NCBI RefSeq assembly: GCF_034424805.1
Contig: NZ_JAXOUF010000006.1
Coordinates: 62,001-126,000 of the forward strand
Direction: 5' to 3'
DNA from: Labrys sedimenti
GTDB lineage: Bacteria; Pseudomonadota; Alphaproteobacteria; Rhizobiales; Labraceae
Length of the DNA: 64,000 nt
Position 1 is the first letter of the stretch. Each line of letters opens with the position of its first letter. Positions 8,758 through 18,207 of the stretch are shown one piece after another. The notes beneath the pieces were generated by a model, which had not been told where the DNA came from, did no database searches, and saw nothing but the letters and a program-made list of their open reading frames with translations. Made by a program: the position numbers and the translations under genes.

Positions 8758-10008
8758 ATGCATTACTCCCTGTTCTCCCTTCTCAAGAATGCCCTGAATG
8801 GCCACCGTGGCTGGACGCCGACTTGGCGCGACGCCGAGCCGCGCCTCAACTACGATGTGATCATCATCGGTGGCGGCGGCCATGGCCTGGCCACGGCCTA
8901 TTATCTCGCCAAGAATCACGGCATCACCAATGTCGCGGTGATCGAGAAGGGCTGGATCGGCGGCGGCAATGTCGGCCGCAACACCACGATCGTGCGCTCG
9001 AACTATATGCTGCAGGGCAACATTCCCTTCTACGAGCATGCGATGAAGCTGTGGGAGGGCCTGGAGCAGGACCTCAACTACAATGCGATGATGAGCCAGC
9101 GCGGCGTGCTGAACCTCTATCATTCCGATGCCCAGCGTGATGCCTTCGCCCGTCGCGGCAACGCCATGCGCCTGAACGGTGTCGATGCCGAACTGCTCGA
9201 CCGCGACGGCGTCAAGGCGATGGCGCCTTTCCTCAATTTCGACAATGCCCGTTTCCCGATCCAGGGCGGCCTCCTGCAGCGGCGCGGCGGCACGGCGCGC
9301 CACGATGCGGTGGCCTGGGGCTATGCGCGCGCCGCCAGCGATCGCGGCGTCGACATCGTCCAGAATTGCGAGGTCAAGGGCTTTGTCCGCGAGGGCGGCG
9401 CCATCGTCGGCGTCGAGACCACTCGCGGCACCATCCGGGCCAAGAAGATCGGCATGGCCGTGGCCGGCAATACCTCCAAGGTCGGCACCATGGCTGGATT
9501 GCGCCTGCCGATCGAGAGCCATGTGCTGCAGGCCTTCGTCACCGAAGGGCTCAAGCCGCTGATTCCAGGTGTGATCACCTTCGGCGCCGGCCATTTCTAT
9601 GTCAGCCAGTCCGACAAGGGCGGCCTGGTCTTTGGTGGCGACATCGACGGCTATAATTCCTATGCCCAGCGCGGCAACATGCCGGTGGTCGAGGATGTCT
9701 GCGAAGGCGGCATGGCCGTGATGCCGATGATCGGTCGTCTCCGGTTGCTGCGCAGCTGGGGCGGCATCATGGACATGTCGATGGATGGTTCGCCCATCAT
9801 CGACAAGAGCGGCATCGATGGCCTCTACCTCAATTGCGGCTGGTGCTATGGCGGCTTCAAGGCCACGCCAGCCTCGGGCTGGTGCTTTGCCCATCTCATC
9901 GCCAAGGAGCAGCCGCACGAAGTGGCTGCCGCCTATCGGCTCAATCGCTTCGAGACCGGAGCGGTGATCGACGAAAAGGGCCAGGGCGCCCAACCCAATC
10001 TTCACTGA
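8758..10008 (+). CDS. soxB: sarcosine oxidase beta subunit
   Basis: The 416-aa beta subunit of heterotetrameric sarcosine oxidase, which oxidises N-methylglycine to glycine and passes the methyl group toward tetrahydrofolate. The FAD-binding motif IIGGGGHG is near residues 36-43. His182 in TARHDAVAW is my candidate for the covalent-FMN histidine known in this subunit. The length matches the family (about 405-420 aa). The start at 8758 (MHYSLFSLLKN) fits the beta-subunit N-terminus; the in-frame ATG at 8668 adds 30 unrelated residues. First gene of a tight soxBDAG operon with an 11-nt gap to soxD. Confidence 0.95.
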   Translation: MHYSLFSLLKNALNGHRGWTPTWRDAEPRLNYDVIIIGGGGHGLATAYYLAKNHGITNVAVIEKGWIGGGNVGRNTTIVRSNYMLQGNIPFYEHAMKLWEGLEQDLNYNAMMSQRGVLNLYHSDAQRDAFARRGNAMRLNGVDAELLDRDGVKAMAPFLNFDNARFPIQGGLLQRRGGTARHDAVAWGYARAASDRGVDIVQNCEVKGFVREGGAIVGVETTRGTIRAKKIGMAVAGNTSKVGTMAGLRLPIESHVLQAFVTEGLKPLIPGVITFGAGHFYVSQSDKGGLVFGGDIDGYNSYAQRGNMPVVEDVCEGGMAVMPMIGRLRLLRSWGGIMDMSMDGSPIIDKSGIDGLYLNCGWCYGGFKATPASGWCFAHLIAKEQPHEVAAAYRLNRFETGAVIDEKGQGAQPNLH

Positions 10009-10019
10009 GGCACGGTTCG

Positions 10020-10298
10020 ATGCGGATTGCCTGTCCCTATTGCGGTGCGCGCGGCGTGCACGAATTCACCTATCTCGGCGATGCCGGGCTCACGCGGCCG
10101 GATGCCGCGGCGCCGGACGCCGGCAAGAACTTCTATGAATATGCCTATCTGCGCGACAACCCCGAGGGCGTGCATGAGGAGTTCTGGTATCACGGCTCGG
10201 GCTGCCGTTCCTGGCTCAAGGTCCGACGCAACACCAAGACCCACGTAATCGAGAAGGCTGAACTGGTGATGCCTCAAGCTTTGGGAGCCGCATCATGA
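10020..10298 (+). CDS. soxD: sarcosine oxidase delta subunit
   Basis: A 92-aa protein with the delta-subunit zinc ligands: Cys5 and Cys8 (CPYCG), His58 and Cys62 (YHGSGC). In characterised enzymes this small subunit is structural and caps the complex through its zinc site. It lies between soxB and soxA, and its TGA overlaps the soxA ATG by four bases (ATGA), which indicates translational coupling. All four metal ligands are present, so I expect it to be functional. Confidence 0.95.
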   Translation: MRIACPYCGARGVHEFTYLGDAGLTRPDAAAPDAGKNFYEYAYLRDNPEGVHEEFWYHGSGCRSWLKVRRNTKTHVIEKAELVMPQALGAAS

Positions 10299-13276
10299 GC
10301 GAGGCCGTTTCCTTTCGTCTGCCTTCCGCGGGCCTGGTCGATCGCAACAGCACGGTGCGGTTTCGTTTCGACGGCAACAGCTATGAGGGCCTGAGCGGTG
10401 ACACGCTGGCCTCGGCCCTGCTCGCCAACGGTATCCGCCTGGTTGGGCGCTCGTTCAAATATCATCGCCCGCGCGGCATCTTCACCGCAGGGCCGGAGGA
10501 ACCCAATGCGCTGGTGGAACTGCGCAGCGGCGCCCGTCGCGAGCCCAACACCAAGGCCACCACCATCGAGCTCTATGACGGGTTAGAGGCGGCCAGCCAG
10601 AACCGCTGGCCTTCGCTGAAATTCGACCTGCTGTCCGTGAACCAGCTTGCTGGTCCCATCTTCGTCGGCGGCTTCTACTACAAGACCTTCATGTGGCCGG
10701 CCGCCCTGTGGGAGAAGCTCTACGAGCCGATGATCCGCCGCGCCGCGGGTCTTGGTAGCGCCAGCCAGCTACCGGATCCCGACACCTACGAGAAGGCCGC
10801 CGCCTTCTGCGACGTGCTGGTGATCGGTGCCGGTCCCGCCGGCTTGATGGCGGCCCTGGAAGCCGGCCGGGCCGGCGCACGCGTGATCCTGTGCGACGAT
10901 GATTTCCGGCTTGGCGGTCGGTTGTTGGCCGAGCGGCATGAGGTCGGCGGCAAGCCGGCCGCTGCCTTTGCCGCAGAGGTCGAGGCGGAACTGGCCTCCA
11001 TGCCTGAAGTGCGCATCATGCGCCGCACCCAGGTCTTCGGTGTCTATGACACCGGCACCTATGGCGCCCTGGAGCGGGTGTCGGATCATTTGCCCGTGCC
11101 GCCCGTGCACCAGCCACGCCAGCGCCTGTGGCACATCATGGCCAAGCGCTGCATCAACGCCATGGGCGCCATCGAGCGTCCCATCGTCTTCGGCGGCAAT
11201 GACCGGCCGGGTGTGATGCTCGCCTCGGCGGCGCGCAGCTATCTCAACCGCTACGGCGTGGCGCCGGGCCGGCAGGCCGTGGTGTTCACCACCAGCGACA
11301 ATGGCTGGCGCACCGCGGCCGATCTCGTTGCCGCCGGTGTGACCGTGGCTGCGATCGTCGACCCGCGCTCGCAGGTCGATGCCGCGGTCTCCGGCTGGGC
11401 CGGCAAGGCCGGAACGCGCACACTGCTGGGTGCGAGCGTCACCGATGCCAAGGGCGGTGCCCAGGGTATCAAGTCGGTGGATGTAGTCATCGGGCGCAAG
11501 CGCGAGACCATTCCCGCCGATTTTCTGGCGGTCTCCGGCGGCTGGAACCCGCAGGTCGCACTCACCACCCATAAGGGCGCCCGGCCGCGCTGGTCGGACG
11601 AACTGGCCGCCTTCGTGCCGGGCGATCTGCCCGACGGCATGACGGTGGTCGGCGCCGCCAATGGCGATTTCTCGCTGGGTGCCTGCCTGCGGGCCGGGGC
11701 GCAAGCGGGCCGCACGGCGGCCGGCGATTGCGGTTTCTCCGCCGGCCAGGCCCCGATCCCGGCCTGCGACGACGAGCCTGTCGGCCTCAAGCCCCTGTGG
11801 CATGTCGCCGAGACGAAGAGCAAGGCCTTCGTCGACCAGCAGAACGACGTCACGGCCAAGGATATCGAGATCGCCCATCGCGAAGGCTTCCGCTCGGTCG
11901 AGCATCTCAAGCGCTACACCACGCTGGGCATGGCCACCGATCAGGGCAAGACGTCGAACATTGCCGGGCATGCCATGATGGCGGGCCTGCTCGGCCGTTC
12001 GATGACCGAGGTTGGCACCACGGTTTCGCGTCCCCCGCATTTCCCGGTGGCGATCGGCGCCCTGGCCGGGCCGCATCGCGACAAGCATTTCAAGGCGACG
12101 CGCCTCACCGCAGGTCATGAATGGGCGATGGCGAACGGTGCCACCATGGTGGAAGCCGGCCAGTGGCTGCGCCCGCAATGGTTCTCGCGTCCCGGCGAGA
12201 AGGATTGGCTGGAAAGCGTCTGCCGCGAGGTCAAGACCACCCGCGCTATCGTCGGCGTGTGCGATGTCTCGACGCTGGGCAAGATCGACATCAAGGGGGC
12301 TGACGCCGGCGCCTTCCTCGATCGTGTCTACATCAATACCTTCTCGACGGTTGCGGTCGGCAAATGCCGCTACGGCCTGATGCTGCGCGAAGACGGTTTC
12401 GTCATGGACGACGGCACGGCGGCCCGCTTCGCGCCGGATCATTATGTGATCTCGACAACGACGGCCAATGCCGTGAAGGTGATGCAGCACCTCGAATTCT
12501 GCCGCCAGACGCTCTGGCCCGAACTCGACGTCTCGCTGTCCTCGATCACCGAGCAATGGTCGCAATATGCGGTGGCCGGGCCGAAGGCGCGGGAATTGCT
12601 GCAGAAACTCTATGGCTCGAGCGCCGATCTGTCGAACGAAGCCTTCCCCTATATGGGATGCGCCACGCTGCAGCTCGGCAATGTCGGTTCGCGCCTCTAC
12701 CGGCTCTCCTTCTCGGGCGAACTCGCCTTCGAGATCGCGGTGCCCGCCCATTACGGCCTTGCCCTGCTCAAGGCGCTGATGGCGCTGGCTGAGGAGATGG
12801 GCGGCTGTGCCTATGGCACCGAAGCCCTTGGCGTTATGCGCGTGGAGAAGGGCCATGTCGCCGGCAACGAGCTCAATGGCCAGACCACGGCTCGCGATCT
12901 CGGCCTCGGCAAGATGATGTCGCCCAAGAAGGACTATATTGGCCGTGTCCTGGCCCAGCGTCCGGCCCTGGTGGCCCCGGATCGGCCCGGCCTCGTCGGC
13001 GTCAAGCCGGTCAACCCGGCGGATCGGCTGCGCGCCGGCTCGCATTTCCTCAAGAAGGGCGCCGCTTCCGTGGCGGCCAATGACGAGGGTTTTGCGACCT
13101 CGGTGATCTATTCGCCGATGCTCGAAAGCTGGATCGGCCTTGGCCTGCTTGCCAACGGCCCGTCCCGCCACGGCGAGGTGATCCGCGCCTATGATCCGGT
13201 GCGCAATGGCGACATCGAGGTCGAGGTCGTCTCGCCCATCTTCTTTGATCCTGAAGGGAGCCGTCTCCATGTTTGA
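10295..13276 (+). CDS. soxA: sarcosine oxidase alpha subunit
   Basis: The 993-aa alpha subunit. Visible in order are an N-terminal segment related to a ferredoxin-like fold (about 20-100), a pyridine-nucleotide-binding region with GAGPAG at 178-183, a second dinucleotide-fold portion, and from about residue 620 a domain homologous to the glycine-cleavage T protein. That last domain binds tetrahydrofolate and captures the one-carbon unit as 5,10-methylene-THF. Length is usual for the family (about 965-1005). It overlaps soxD by four bases and soxG by eight. No glyA, folD or purU lies next to this operon, although those are frequent neighbours elsewhere. Confidence 0.95.
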   Translation: MSEAVSFRLPSAGLVDRNSTVRFRFDGNSYEGLSGDTLASALLANGIRLVGRSFKYHRPRGIFTAGPEEPNALVELRSGARREPNTKATTIELYDGLEAASQNRWPSLKFDLLSVNQLAGPIFVGGFYYKTFMWPAALWEKLYEPMIRRAAGLGSASQLPDPDTYEKAAAFCDVLVIGAGPAGLMAALEAGRAGARVILCDDDFRLGGRLLAERHEVGGKPAAAFAAEVEAELASMPEVRIMRRTQVFGVYDTGTYGALERVSDHLPVPPVHQPRQRLWHIMAKRCINAMGAIERPIVFGGNDRPGVMLASAARSYLNRYGVAPGRQAVVFTTSDNGWRTAADLVAAGVTVAAIVDPRSQVDAAVSGWAGKAGTRTLLGASVTDAKGGAQGIKSVDVVIGRKRETIPADFLAVSGGWNPQVALTTHKGARPRWSDELAAFVPGDLPDGMTVVGAANGDFSLGACLRAGAQAGRTAAGDCGFSAGQAPIPACDDEPVGLKPLWHVAETKSKAFVDQQNDVTAKDIEIAHREGFRSVEHLKRYTTLGMATDQGKTSNIAGHAMMAGLLGRSMTEVGTTVSRPPHFPVAIGALAGPHRDKHFKATRLTAGHEWAMANGATMVEAGQWLRPQWFSRPGEKDWLESVCREVKTTRAIVGVCDVSTLGKIDIKGADAGAFLDRVYINTFSTVAVGKCRYGLMLREDGFVMDDGTAARFAPDHYVISTTTANAVKVMQHLEFCRQTLWPELDVSLSSITEQWSQYAVAGPKARELLQKLYGSSADLSNEAFPYMGCATLQLGNVGSRLYRLSFSGELAFEIAVPAHYGLALLKALMALAEEMGGCAYGTEALGVMRVEKGHVAGNELNGQTTARDLGLGKMMSPKKDYIGRVLAQRPALVAPDRPGLVGVKPVNPADRLRAGSHFLKKGAASVAANDEGFATSVIYSPMLESWIGLGLLANGPSRHGEVIRAYDPVRNGDIEVEVVSPIFFDPEGSRLHV

Positions 13277-13868
13277 CGCCATCAGTGCAGGGCGTTTGGA
13301 GTCCCGTAGCGCCTTTGCCGGCCTGCTTAAACCGGTAGGAACGGGAGCAGGCGTCACCGTGCAGGATCGCTCGGGCCTGGAAATCGTCACCCTGGCGGCT
13401 CGCAAGGGCCAGGAGGGGGCCTTGGCCGCGCGCATGCAGGCTGCCTACGGCCTCAGGCTGCCTGATGGCCCCAAGCGCGCCGTGGCTGGCACGCTCGCCG
13501 CTCTGGGCACCGGGCCGTCGGCCTGGCTGGTCACGCGCGAGGCCGGAGAGCCCAATTTGCTCGTCTCCGATCTGATCGAGACGGTCGGTACGCTCGCTTC
13601 GGTGACCGACCAGTCCTCCGGCTATGCCGTGCTGAAGGTCTCAGGCCCGCACGTCCGCGATATGTTCGCCAAGGGCCTGGACATCGACCTGCATCCGCGT
13701 GCGTTCGCACCGGGCGATGCTGCCGTGACCGCCTGCTCGCATATCGGTGTGACGCTGTGGCAGCTCGACGAGACTCCGACCTACGAGGTCGCCCTGTTCC
13801 GCAGCATGGCCGGCAGCTTTTGGCATTGGCTGAGCGACAGCGCCGCGGAATTCGGCCTGGCGGCGTAA
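13269..13868 (+). CDS. soxG: sarcosine oxidase gamma subunit
   Basis: A 199-aa protein in the gamma position of soxBDAG. Gamma subunits are diverged relatives of the GcvT C-terminal fold. The stretch SSGYAVLKVSGPHVRDMFAKG and the GVTLWQLDETPTYEVALFRS-like segment match that family. The ATG at 13269 overlaps the end of soxA by eight bases. An upstream in-frame ATG at 13191 lies inside soxA and is rejected. It is the last gene of the operon, and a dyad at 13899-13925 follows. Confidence 0.93.
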   Translation: MFDAISAGRLESRSAFAGLLKPVGTGAGVTVQDRSGLEIVTLAARKGQEGALAARMQAAYGLRLPDGPKRAVAGTLAALGTGPSAWLVTREAGEPNLLVSDLIETVGTLASVTDQSSGYAVLKVSGPHVRDMFAKGLDIDLHPRAFAPGDAAVTACSHIGVTLWQLDETPTYEVALFRSMAGSFWHWLSDSAAEFGLAA

Positions 13869-13898
13869 TCGGGCCCTGTTCGGGAGCGATATCGTCTT

Positions 13899-13925
13899 TG
13901 CCCTTTCCTCATCGGGGAGAGGGCA
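13899..13925. terminator. imperfect dyad between convergent soxG and SBP genes
   Basis: Arms TGCCCT and AGGGCA, with partly complementary inner bases, bracket a short loop midway between two convergent stop codons. There is no T-run, so it is not a classical intrinsic terminator. Sequences of this type recur between genes in rhizobial genomes and may act as bidirectional transcript ends. Confidence 0.35.
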
Positions 13926-13977
13926 CGACCGGCGTCGCTTTCGAGCGAGCGAAGAAGCTACGCCTTCGGCGACTTCG

Positions 13978-15576
13978 TCACTCTTCCTTGCTGAGGAACC
14001 GCGTCAGATGCTCGTTGGCGGCGTTGTCCTGCCACCCCTTCACCTTGTTCGAGACCAGCCAGAGGTCGGCATTGGAGAGCAGAGGCGCGACCGGCTGGTC
14101 GCGCGCCAGCAGGGCCTCGGCATCCTCCAGGATCTTCAAACGCTTGGCCGGATCGGTTTCGGTATAGGATTTGGCGACCAGCGCGTCATAGTCCGGACTG
14201 GCGAAATGGGAATAGTTGAACGCCTTGTTCGCCGTCGTCGGTAGCGCAAGGAAGTTTTCCGCGTCGGCATAGTCGGCCACCCAGGCTGCGCGCGCCACCT
14301 CGAAGGTCCCGCCATCGCGCAGGAAGGCGTAGTGGGACTTGCTGTCCGAATTGAGCAGGGAGACCTCGACGCCGAGCGCCTTCCACATGTCGGCCACGGC
14401 GGTAGCGATCCGGCGATTGTTGTCGTTGGTGCCGAAACGGATGGTAAGTTTCAGCGGCTTGCCGCCCTCGCCGAAGCCGGCCTGCTTGAGCAGGTCCTTG
14501 GCGGCGTCCTCGCGATCGAGCTGAGGCTTGTCGGCGAAGTCCGGCTTGGCGGGGGTATAGCCCGGCAGGCCGGCGGGGACGAAGCTGTAGCTGCCGACGC
14601 GCGTGCCAGAGAAGATTTTCTCGGCCAGGAAGTCGCGATCGACCGCCATCGACAGGGCACGTCGAACCCTGGCATCGTCAAAGGGCGGGGTGCGGGTGTC
14701 GAAGGCATAGTATTCATTGGTCAGGTTGGGCGAGACATGAACCTGATCGCCCACCTTCTCCTTGAGAAGTTTCAGCTGATCGGCCGCGAACTCGAAGGTC
14801 ATGTCGAGCTCGCCCGCAAGAAAGCGCCGCTGGGCGGCGGCCTGGTCATCGATCGGATAGGAGATCACCTTGTCGATGCGGACATTGGCGGCATCCCAGT
14901 AATGCGGGTTCTTCACCAGGGTGACGTGATCATTGGCGAGGTTCTCGGTCAGGACATAGGCGCCGTTGGAGATCAGATTGCCCGGCTTGGCAAAATCCGC
15001 CTTGAGCTTCTCGACCGAGGCCTGATGCACCGGCAGGGCGGCCTGATTGGCGAGGAGCTGCAGGAGATAAGGCGTCGGCCGTTCCAGCGTGATCTCCAGT
15101 GTCCTGTCATCGAGGGGCTTGACGCCCAGCGTGTCGACGCCGGCCTTGCCGCTGTTCACGGCTTCGGCGTTCTTGATCGGATAGAACAGATTGGCGAAGC
15201 TGGCGGCTTCCTTGGGATCCTCGAGACGTCGGAAGCTGAAGACGAAGTCAGCGGCCGTGACCGGATCGCCGTTCGACCATTTGGCATTGGGACGAAGCTT
15301 GAAGGTGTAGACGAGACCATCGGGGGAGATCGTCCAGCTCTCGGCTGTCCCCGCCGTGATCTTGCCCGCGGCGTCGAAAACGGTGAGCCCCTCGAACAGG
15401 TCCTTGAGGATGAATTGCTCGGCGATGATCGAGCTATGGGTCGGATCGAGGGTCTGGGCCTCGGCGCCATTGCCTTTGTGCAACACGACCTCGGCAAGGG
15501 CGGGGCGGGCAGCACCCCCCAGGAGGCCGGCAGTGAGGGGAAGGACGAGGGCGAATAGTCTCAATGCGGGCTTCAT
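13978..15576 (-). CDS. peptide/oligopeptide ABC transporter substrate-binding protein (family 5)
   Basis: A 532-aa exported binding protein. A signal peptide with a hydrophobic core LFALVLPLTAGLLGG is probably cleaved after ALA near residue 28. The mature protein starts with features of SBP family 5 (EAQTLDPTHSS, FEGLTVFDAAGKI, AESWTISPDGLVYTFKLRP), as in OppA. It would capture peptides or similar solutes in the periplasm. No OppBCDF membrane or ATPase genes are adjacent, so it is an orphan that must use a transporter encoded elsewhere. A purine-rich AGGGGAAG site precedes the ATG at 15576. Confidence 0.92.
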   Translation of the reverse strand: MKPALRLFALVLPLTAGLLGGAARPALAEVVLHKGNGAEAQTLDPTHSSIIAEQFILKDLFEGLTVFDAAGKITAGTAESWTISPDGLVYTFKLRPNAKWSNGDPVTAADFVFSFRRLEDPKEAASFANLFYPIKNAEAVNSGKAGVDTLGVKPLDDRTLEITLERPTPYLLQLLANQAALPVHQASVEKLKADFAKPGNLISNGAYVLTENLANDHVTLVKNPHYWDAANVRIDKVISYPIDDQAAAQRRFLAGELDMTFEFAADQLKLLKEKVGDQVHVSPNLTNEYYAFDTRTPPFDDARVRRALSMAVDRDFLAEKIFSGTRVGSYSFVPAGLPGYTPAKPDFADKPQLDREDAAKDLLKQAGFGEGGKPLKLTIRFGTNDNNRRIATAVADMWKALGVEVSLLNSDSKSHYAFLRDGGTFEVARAAWVADYADAENFLALPTTANKAFNYSHFASPDYDALVAKSYTETDPAKRLKILEDAEALLARDQPVAPLLSNADLWLVSNKVKGWQDNAANEHLTRFLSKEE

Positions 15577-15718
15577 GCGGACTTCCCCTTATGGGTGTCC
15601 CGGCCGGTGCCGAGATTCGTGATGGGCCAAGTAAACTGGCTGGTCCTGCTCGCGGCAACCCTGGATATTTGCTGGGGAAACGTCCTGTCGTCGGCGACAG
15701 TTATTGTCTCGCCGGGTC

Positions 15719-16591
15719 TCAGACGGCGGTCCGACGCAATAACAAGATGAGTCCGGCCGCGATGATGAACGCAGCACCGAGCAGCGTCACGCCATCCGGT
15801 ACATCGCCGAAGGCGAAATAACCGACGATGGCGGCACCGACGAGTTCTGCATAGACGAGGGGCGCCAGGGTCGAGGCATCGGCGAGCCGGAAGGCGATGA
15901 TGGAGAGCAGGTGGCAGACCGCCGAGATCAGCCCGAGACCGGCGAAGAGCAGCAGGTGATCGCTGGCAGGAGTGGTCCAGGAAAGCACGGCCTGCGGCGT
16001 GAGGAGCGCCGCACCGATGAGGCACTGGAAAGCCAGCGTCTTGACGGGATCGCTCTGCTGCGCCGCCCGCCTTGTGGCGATCAGGTAGAAGGCAAAGCAG
16101 ATGCCCGAAGCCAGAGCCAGAAGAATGCCGGGTTCGACAGCGCCGCCGGGCTGGAGAATGATGATCGAGCCGACAAAGCCCGAGGCAAGGCTGAGCCCCT
16201 TCACGAGCGTCATGCGTTCCTTGAGCACGACGACCGAAAGGGCAACCGCCAGGATGGGGCCGACGAAATAGGCGCAGAGCGCCGTCGCCAGCGGGATGCG
16301 GGCGATGGCGAGGAAATACAGAGTCATCGCGGCGACCAGGAAGACGGTGCGTGCGGCATGGGAGGCGAGATGCTCCGACGGGAACATCTTCCTGCCATGA
16401 AGGCAGGCCGAGAGAGGCAGGACCGCCAGGCCGGCGACCGCGTAGCGCGCCCAGCCGATGAAGAAGGGCGAATAGTCCGCGCTCAGATATTTGGCGATGC
16501 CATCGACGGTCGGCACGCTCACCATCGCGATGATCATGGCCAGGATGCCGCGGGCGGATCCTGTGGTTTCGGCAGAGGCAAGTATGGCCAT
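15719..16591 (-). CDS. DMT (EamA) family transporter
   Basis: A 290-aa polytopic inner-membrane protein with about ten predicted helices arranged as two EamA repeats (residues about 15-145 and 155-285). Matching features are IGWARYAVAGLAVLPL in the first repeat and YAELVGAAIVGYFAFGD in the second. Family members export metabolites or amino-acid derivatives. The substrate is unknown. It lies eight nt downstream of the SDR at 16600 on the same strand, so the two are probably co-transcribed. Confidence 0.9.
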   Translation of the reverse strand: MAILASAETTGSARGILAMIIAMVSVPTVDGIAKYLSADYSPFFIGWARYAVAGLAVLPLSACLHGRKMFPSEHLASHAARTVFLVAAMTLYFLAIARIPLATALCAYFVGPILAVALSVVVLKERMTLVKGLSLASGFVGSIIILQPGGAVEPGILLALASGICFAFYLIATRRAAQQSDPVKTLAFQCLIGAALLTPQAVLSWTTPASDHLLLFAGLGLISAVCHLLSIIAFRLADASTLAPLVYAELVGAAIVGYFAFGDVPDGVTLLGAAFIIAAGLILLLRRTAV

Positions 16592-16599
16592 GAAGGAAC

Positions 16600-17508
16600 C
16601 TATCGATAACCGGTCGCGCCGGCCGGCTTTCCGGCTTCTTCAACCTCCGGAATGTAGCGCCAAGCGTCGGGCTGGGAGCCGTCAAGATCGGTGAAACCAT
16701 AGATTCGCGCCAGCTGTCCGCTCGAAAGAGATTGACCGTTCCAGCGGTTCTTTTCGACATCGGCGGCGAGGGCGGCTACGGCACGCCCGACGAAACGCGG
16801 CGTTTCCGAAATGACGAAATGCGGCACCGCCGCCGTGGCATCCCGCCAGTTCTCTTCTGCCACGCCGAAAGCTTCCAGCATCATTTCCGAGCGCAGCCAG
16901 CCCGGGGTGAGCGCCACCGAGGTGGCGCCGTGCTTGGCAAGGTCCTTGGCATGGGCCCAGGCAAGACGGATCACGGCCGACTTGACCAGGTCGTAGAAGG
17001 GCGAGAGGCGGTAGTGGCCGGCATTGTAGTCGGCCGTTCCGTCCGTCATCTCCACGAGAAGACCGCCGGGGTGCTCGATCAGCAGGGGCAGGGCGTGATG
17101 CGCGGTGATCAGATGGGTGTCGATGCCCAGGCGCAGCAGGCGCAATCCCTTGTCCAGATCGTGTTCCCAGACGGCCTTGTTCCACTCGAACAATTTCTCG
17201 CCGCCCCAGATGTCGTTGACGAGGATATCGAGGCGGCCCTGTTCAGCTCGGATCCGGTTCACCAAGTCCTGCACCTCGCCGGGCATGAGATGGTCGACGC
17301 GGATGGCAATGCCCTTGCCACCGGCGGCATCGACCAATTCAGCCGTTTCCTCGATGGTTTCCGGTCGGTCATACTCCGAGCGTCGTCCGCGCGTGCTGCG
17401 GCCGGTGACGTAGACGGTCGCGCCCGCGGCTCCCAGTTCGATGGCAATGCCCCGGCCGGCGCCACGCGTGCCGCCGGCAACAAGGGCAACCTTTCCCTTG
17501 AGCATCAT
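16600..17508 (-). CDS. SDR family oxidoreductase (long type)
   Basis: A 302-aa short-chain dehydrogenase with an NADP-type motif GGTRGAGRG near residues 12-20 and a YxxxK pair (YDLVK). It has insertions relative to classical 250-aa SDRs. The start at 17508 is chosen because GGGAG sits five nt upstream; the ATG at 17520 lacks a ribosome site. It diverges from a TetR gene at 17597 and is followed after eight nt by the DMT transporter. This suggests a small TetR-regulated operon for modifying and exporting an unknown compound. Confidence 0.88.
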   Translation of the reverse strand: MMLKGKVALVAGGTRGAGRGIAIELGAAGATVYVTGRSTRGRRSEYDRPETIEETAELVDAAGGKGIAIRVDHLMPGEVQDLVNRIRAEQGRLDILVNDIWGGEKLFEWNKAVWEHDLDKGLRLLRLGIDTHLITAHHALPLLIEHPGGLLVEMTDGTADYNAGHYRLSPFYDLVKSAVIRLAWAHAKDLAKHGATSVALTPGWLRSEMMLEAFGVAEENWRDATAAVPHFVISETPRFVGRAVAALAADVEKNRWNGQSLSSGQLARIYGFTDLDGSQPDAWRYIPEVEEAGKPAGATGYR

Positions 17509-17561
17509 CACAGCTCCCATTGTCGATTGCAGCGCGCCTTTTCCATGGGCGGGAATTAATA

Positions 17562-17583
17562 TATAAATGATTGTTCGGTTATA
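17562..17583. promoter_or_regulatory. candidate TetR operator between divergent SDR and TetR genes
   Basis: In an AT-rich stretch just before the tetR start, TATAA (17562-17566) and TTATA (17579-17583) form an inverted repeat with a 12-nt spacer. TetR proteins commonly bind such palindromes between divergent genes. The arms are only five bases, so the call is tentative. Confidence 0.3.
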
Positions 17584-17596
17584 ATTGGATGTCAAG

Positions 17597-18172
17597 ATGC
17601 CCCGCCCGAAGACGTTGCCCGACCAGACCGTGCTGGAGGCTGCCCTGCAGCTTCTGCACAACAAGGGGCCTGAGGCTCTGACATTTGCGGCATTGGCGCA
17701 GGCTTGCGGCCTGGCGGCTGCAACCTTGGTGCAGCGCTTCGGCAGCAAGGCGCAGCTCAAGCAGGCAGCCTTGCTCCATGCCTGGGATCGCCTGGACGAA
17801 AAAACGTCACAGCTGGCGGCGGATATTTCGCGCACGCCCGAGGGCGCCGTCGACCTGCTGGTGGCTCTTTCCGGCGACTATGGCGCCATCGAATCCTATG
17901 CCGAAGGATTGCTGATCCTGAGGGAGGATCTGCGCGATCCCCTATTGCGTGCACGCGGCGCATGCTGGCGGGATGTCCTCGTCGACGTGCTCGACACCTG
18001 TCTGGCGAAGCAGGGGGGCAGGCGCCACGGGCTTGGCCAATTGATGGCTTCGCAATGGCAGGGCTCGCTCGCTTGGTGGGGGTTCGACCCCAATTGTCCA
18101 GTTGCGGACCATGTCGGGCGCGAACTCAGGCAATTCGTGGCAGCCGTCATGCCGGAAAGGGCAGGCACCTGA
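17597..18172 (+). CDS. TetR/AcrR family transcriptional regulator
   Basis: A 191-aa regulator with an N-terminal TetR helix-turn-helix (about residues 8-55: VLEAALQLLHNKGPEALTF, then a recognition helix near ATLVQRFGSKAQLKQA) and a ligand-binding C-terminal domain without a recognised subtype. It begins about 90 nt from the divergent SDR and very likely represses that SDR-exporter operon. The ATG at 17597 is used; a TTG four codons earlier is possible. Confidence 0.9.
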   Translation: MPRPKTLPDQTVLEAALQLLHNKGPEALTFAALAQACGLAAATLVQRFGSKAQLKQAALLHAWDRLDEKTSQLAADISRTPEGAVDLLVALSGDYGAIESYAEGLLILREDLRDPLLRARGACWRDVLVDVLDTCLAKQGGRRHGLGQLMASQWQGSLAWWGFDPNCPVADHVGRELRQFVAAVMPERAGT

Positions 18173-18207
18173 ATGATGCCCGCCCCGATCGCCCGCTTGG
18201 TGAGGGC

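Noticed and set aside
10769..13435. 888-codon open frame antisense to soxA
   Set aside because: It mirrors soxA codon structure in GC-rich DNA, has no family features, and soxA is unambiguous.
14332..15558. 408-codon plus-strand frame over the family 5 binding protein
   Set aside because: The minus-strand gene has a signal peptide and clear family motifs; the plus frame has low-complexity shadow composition.
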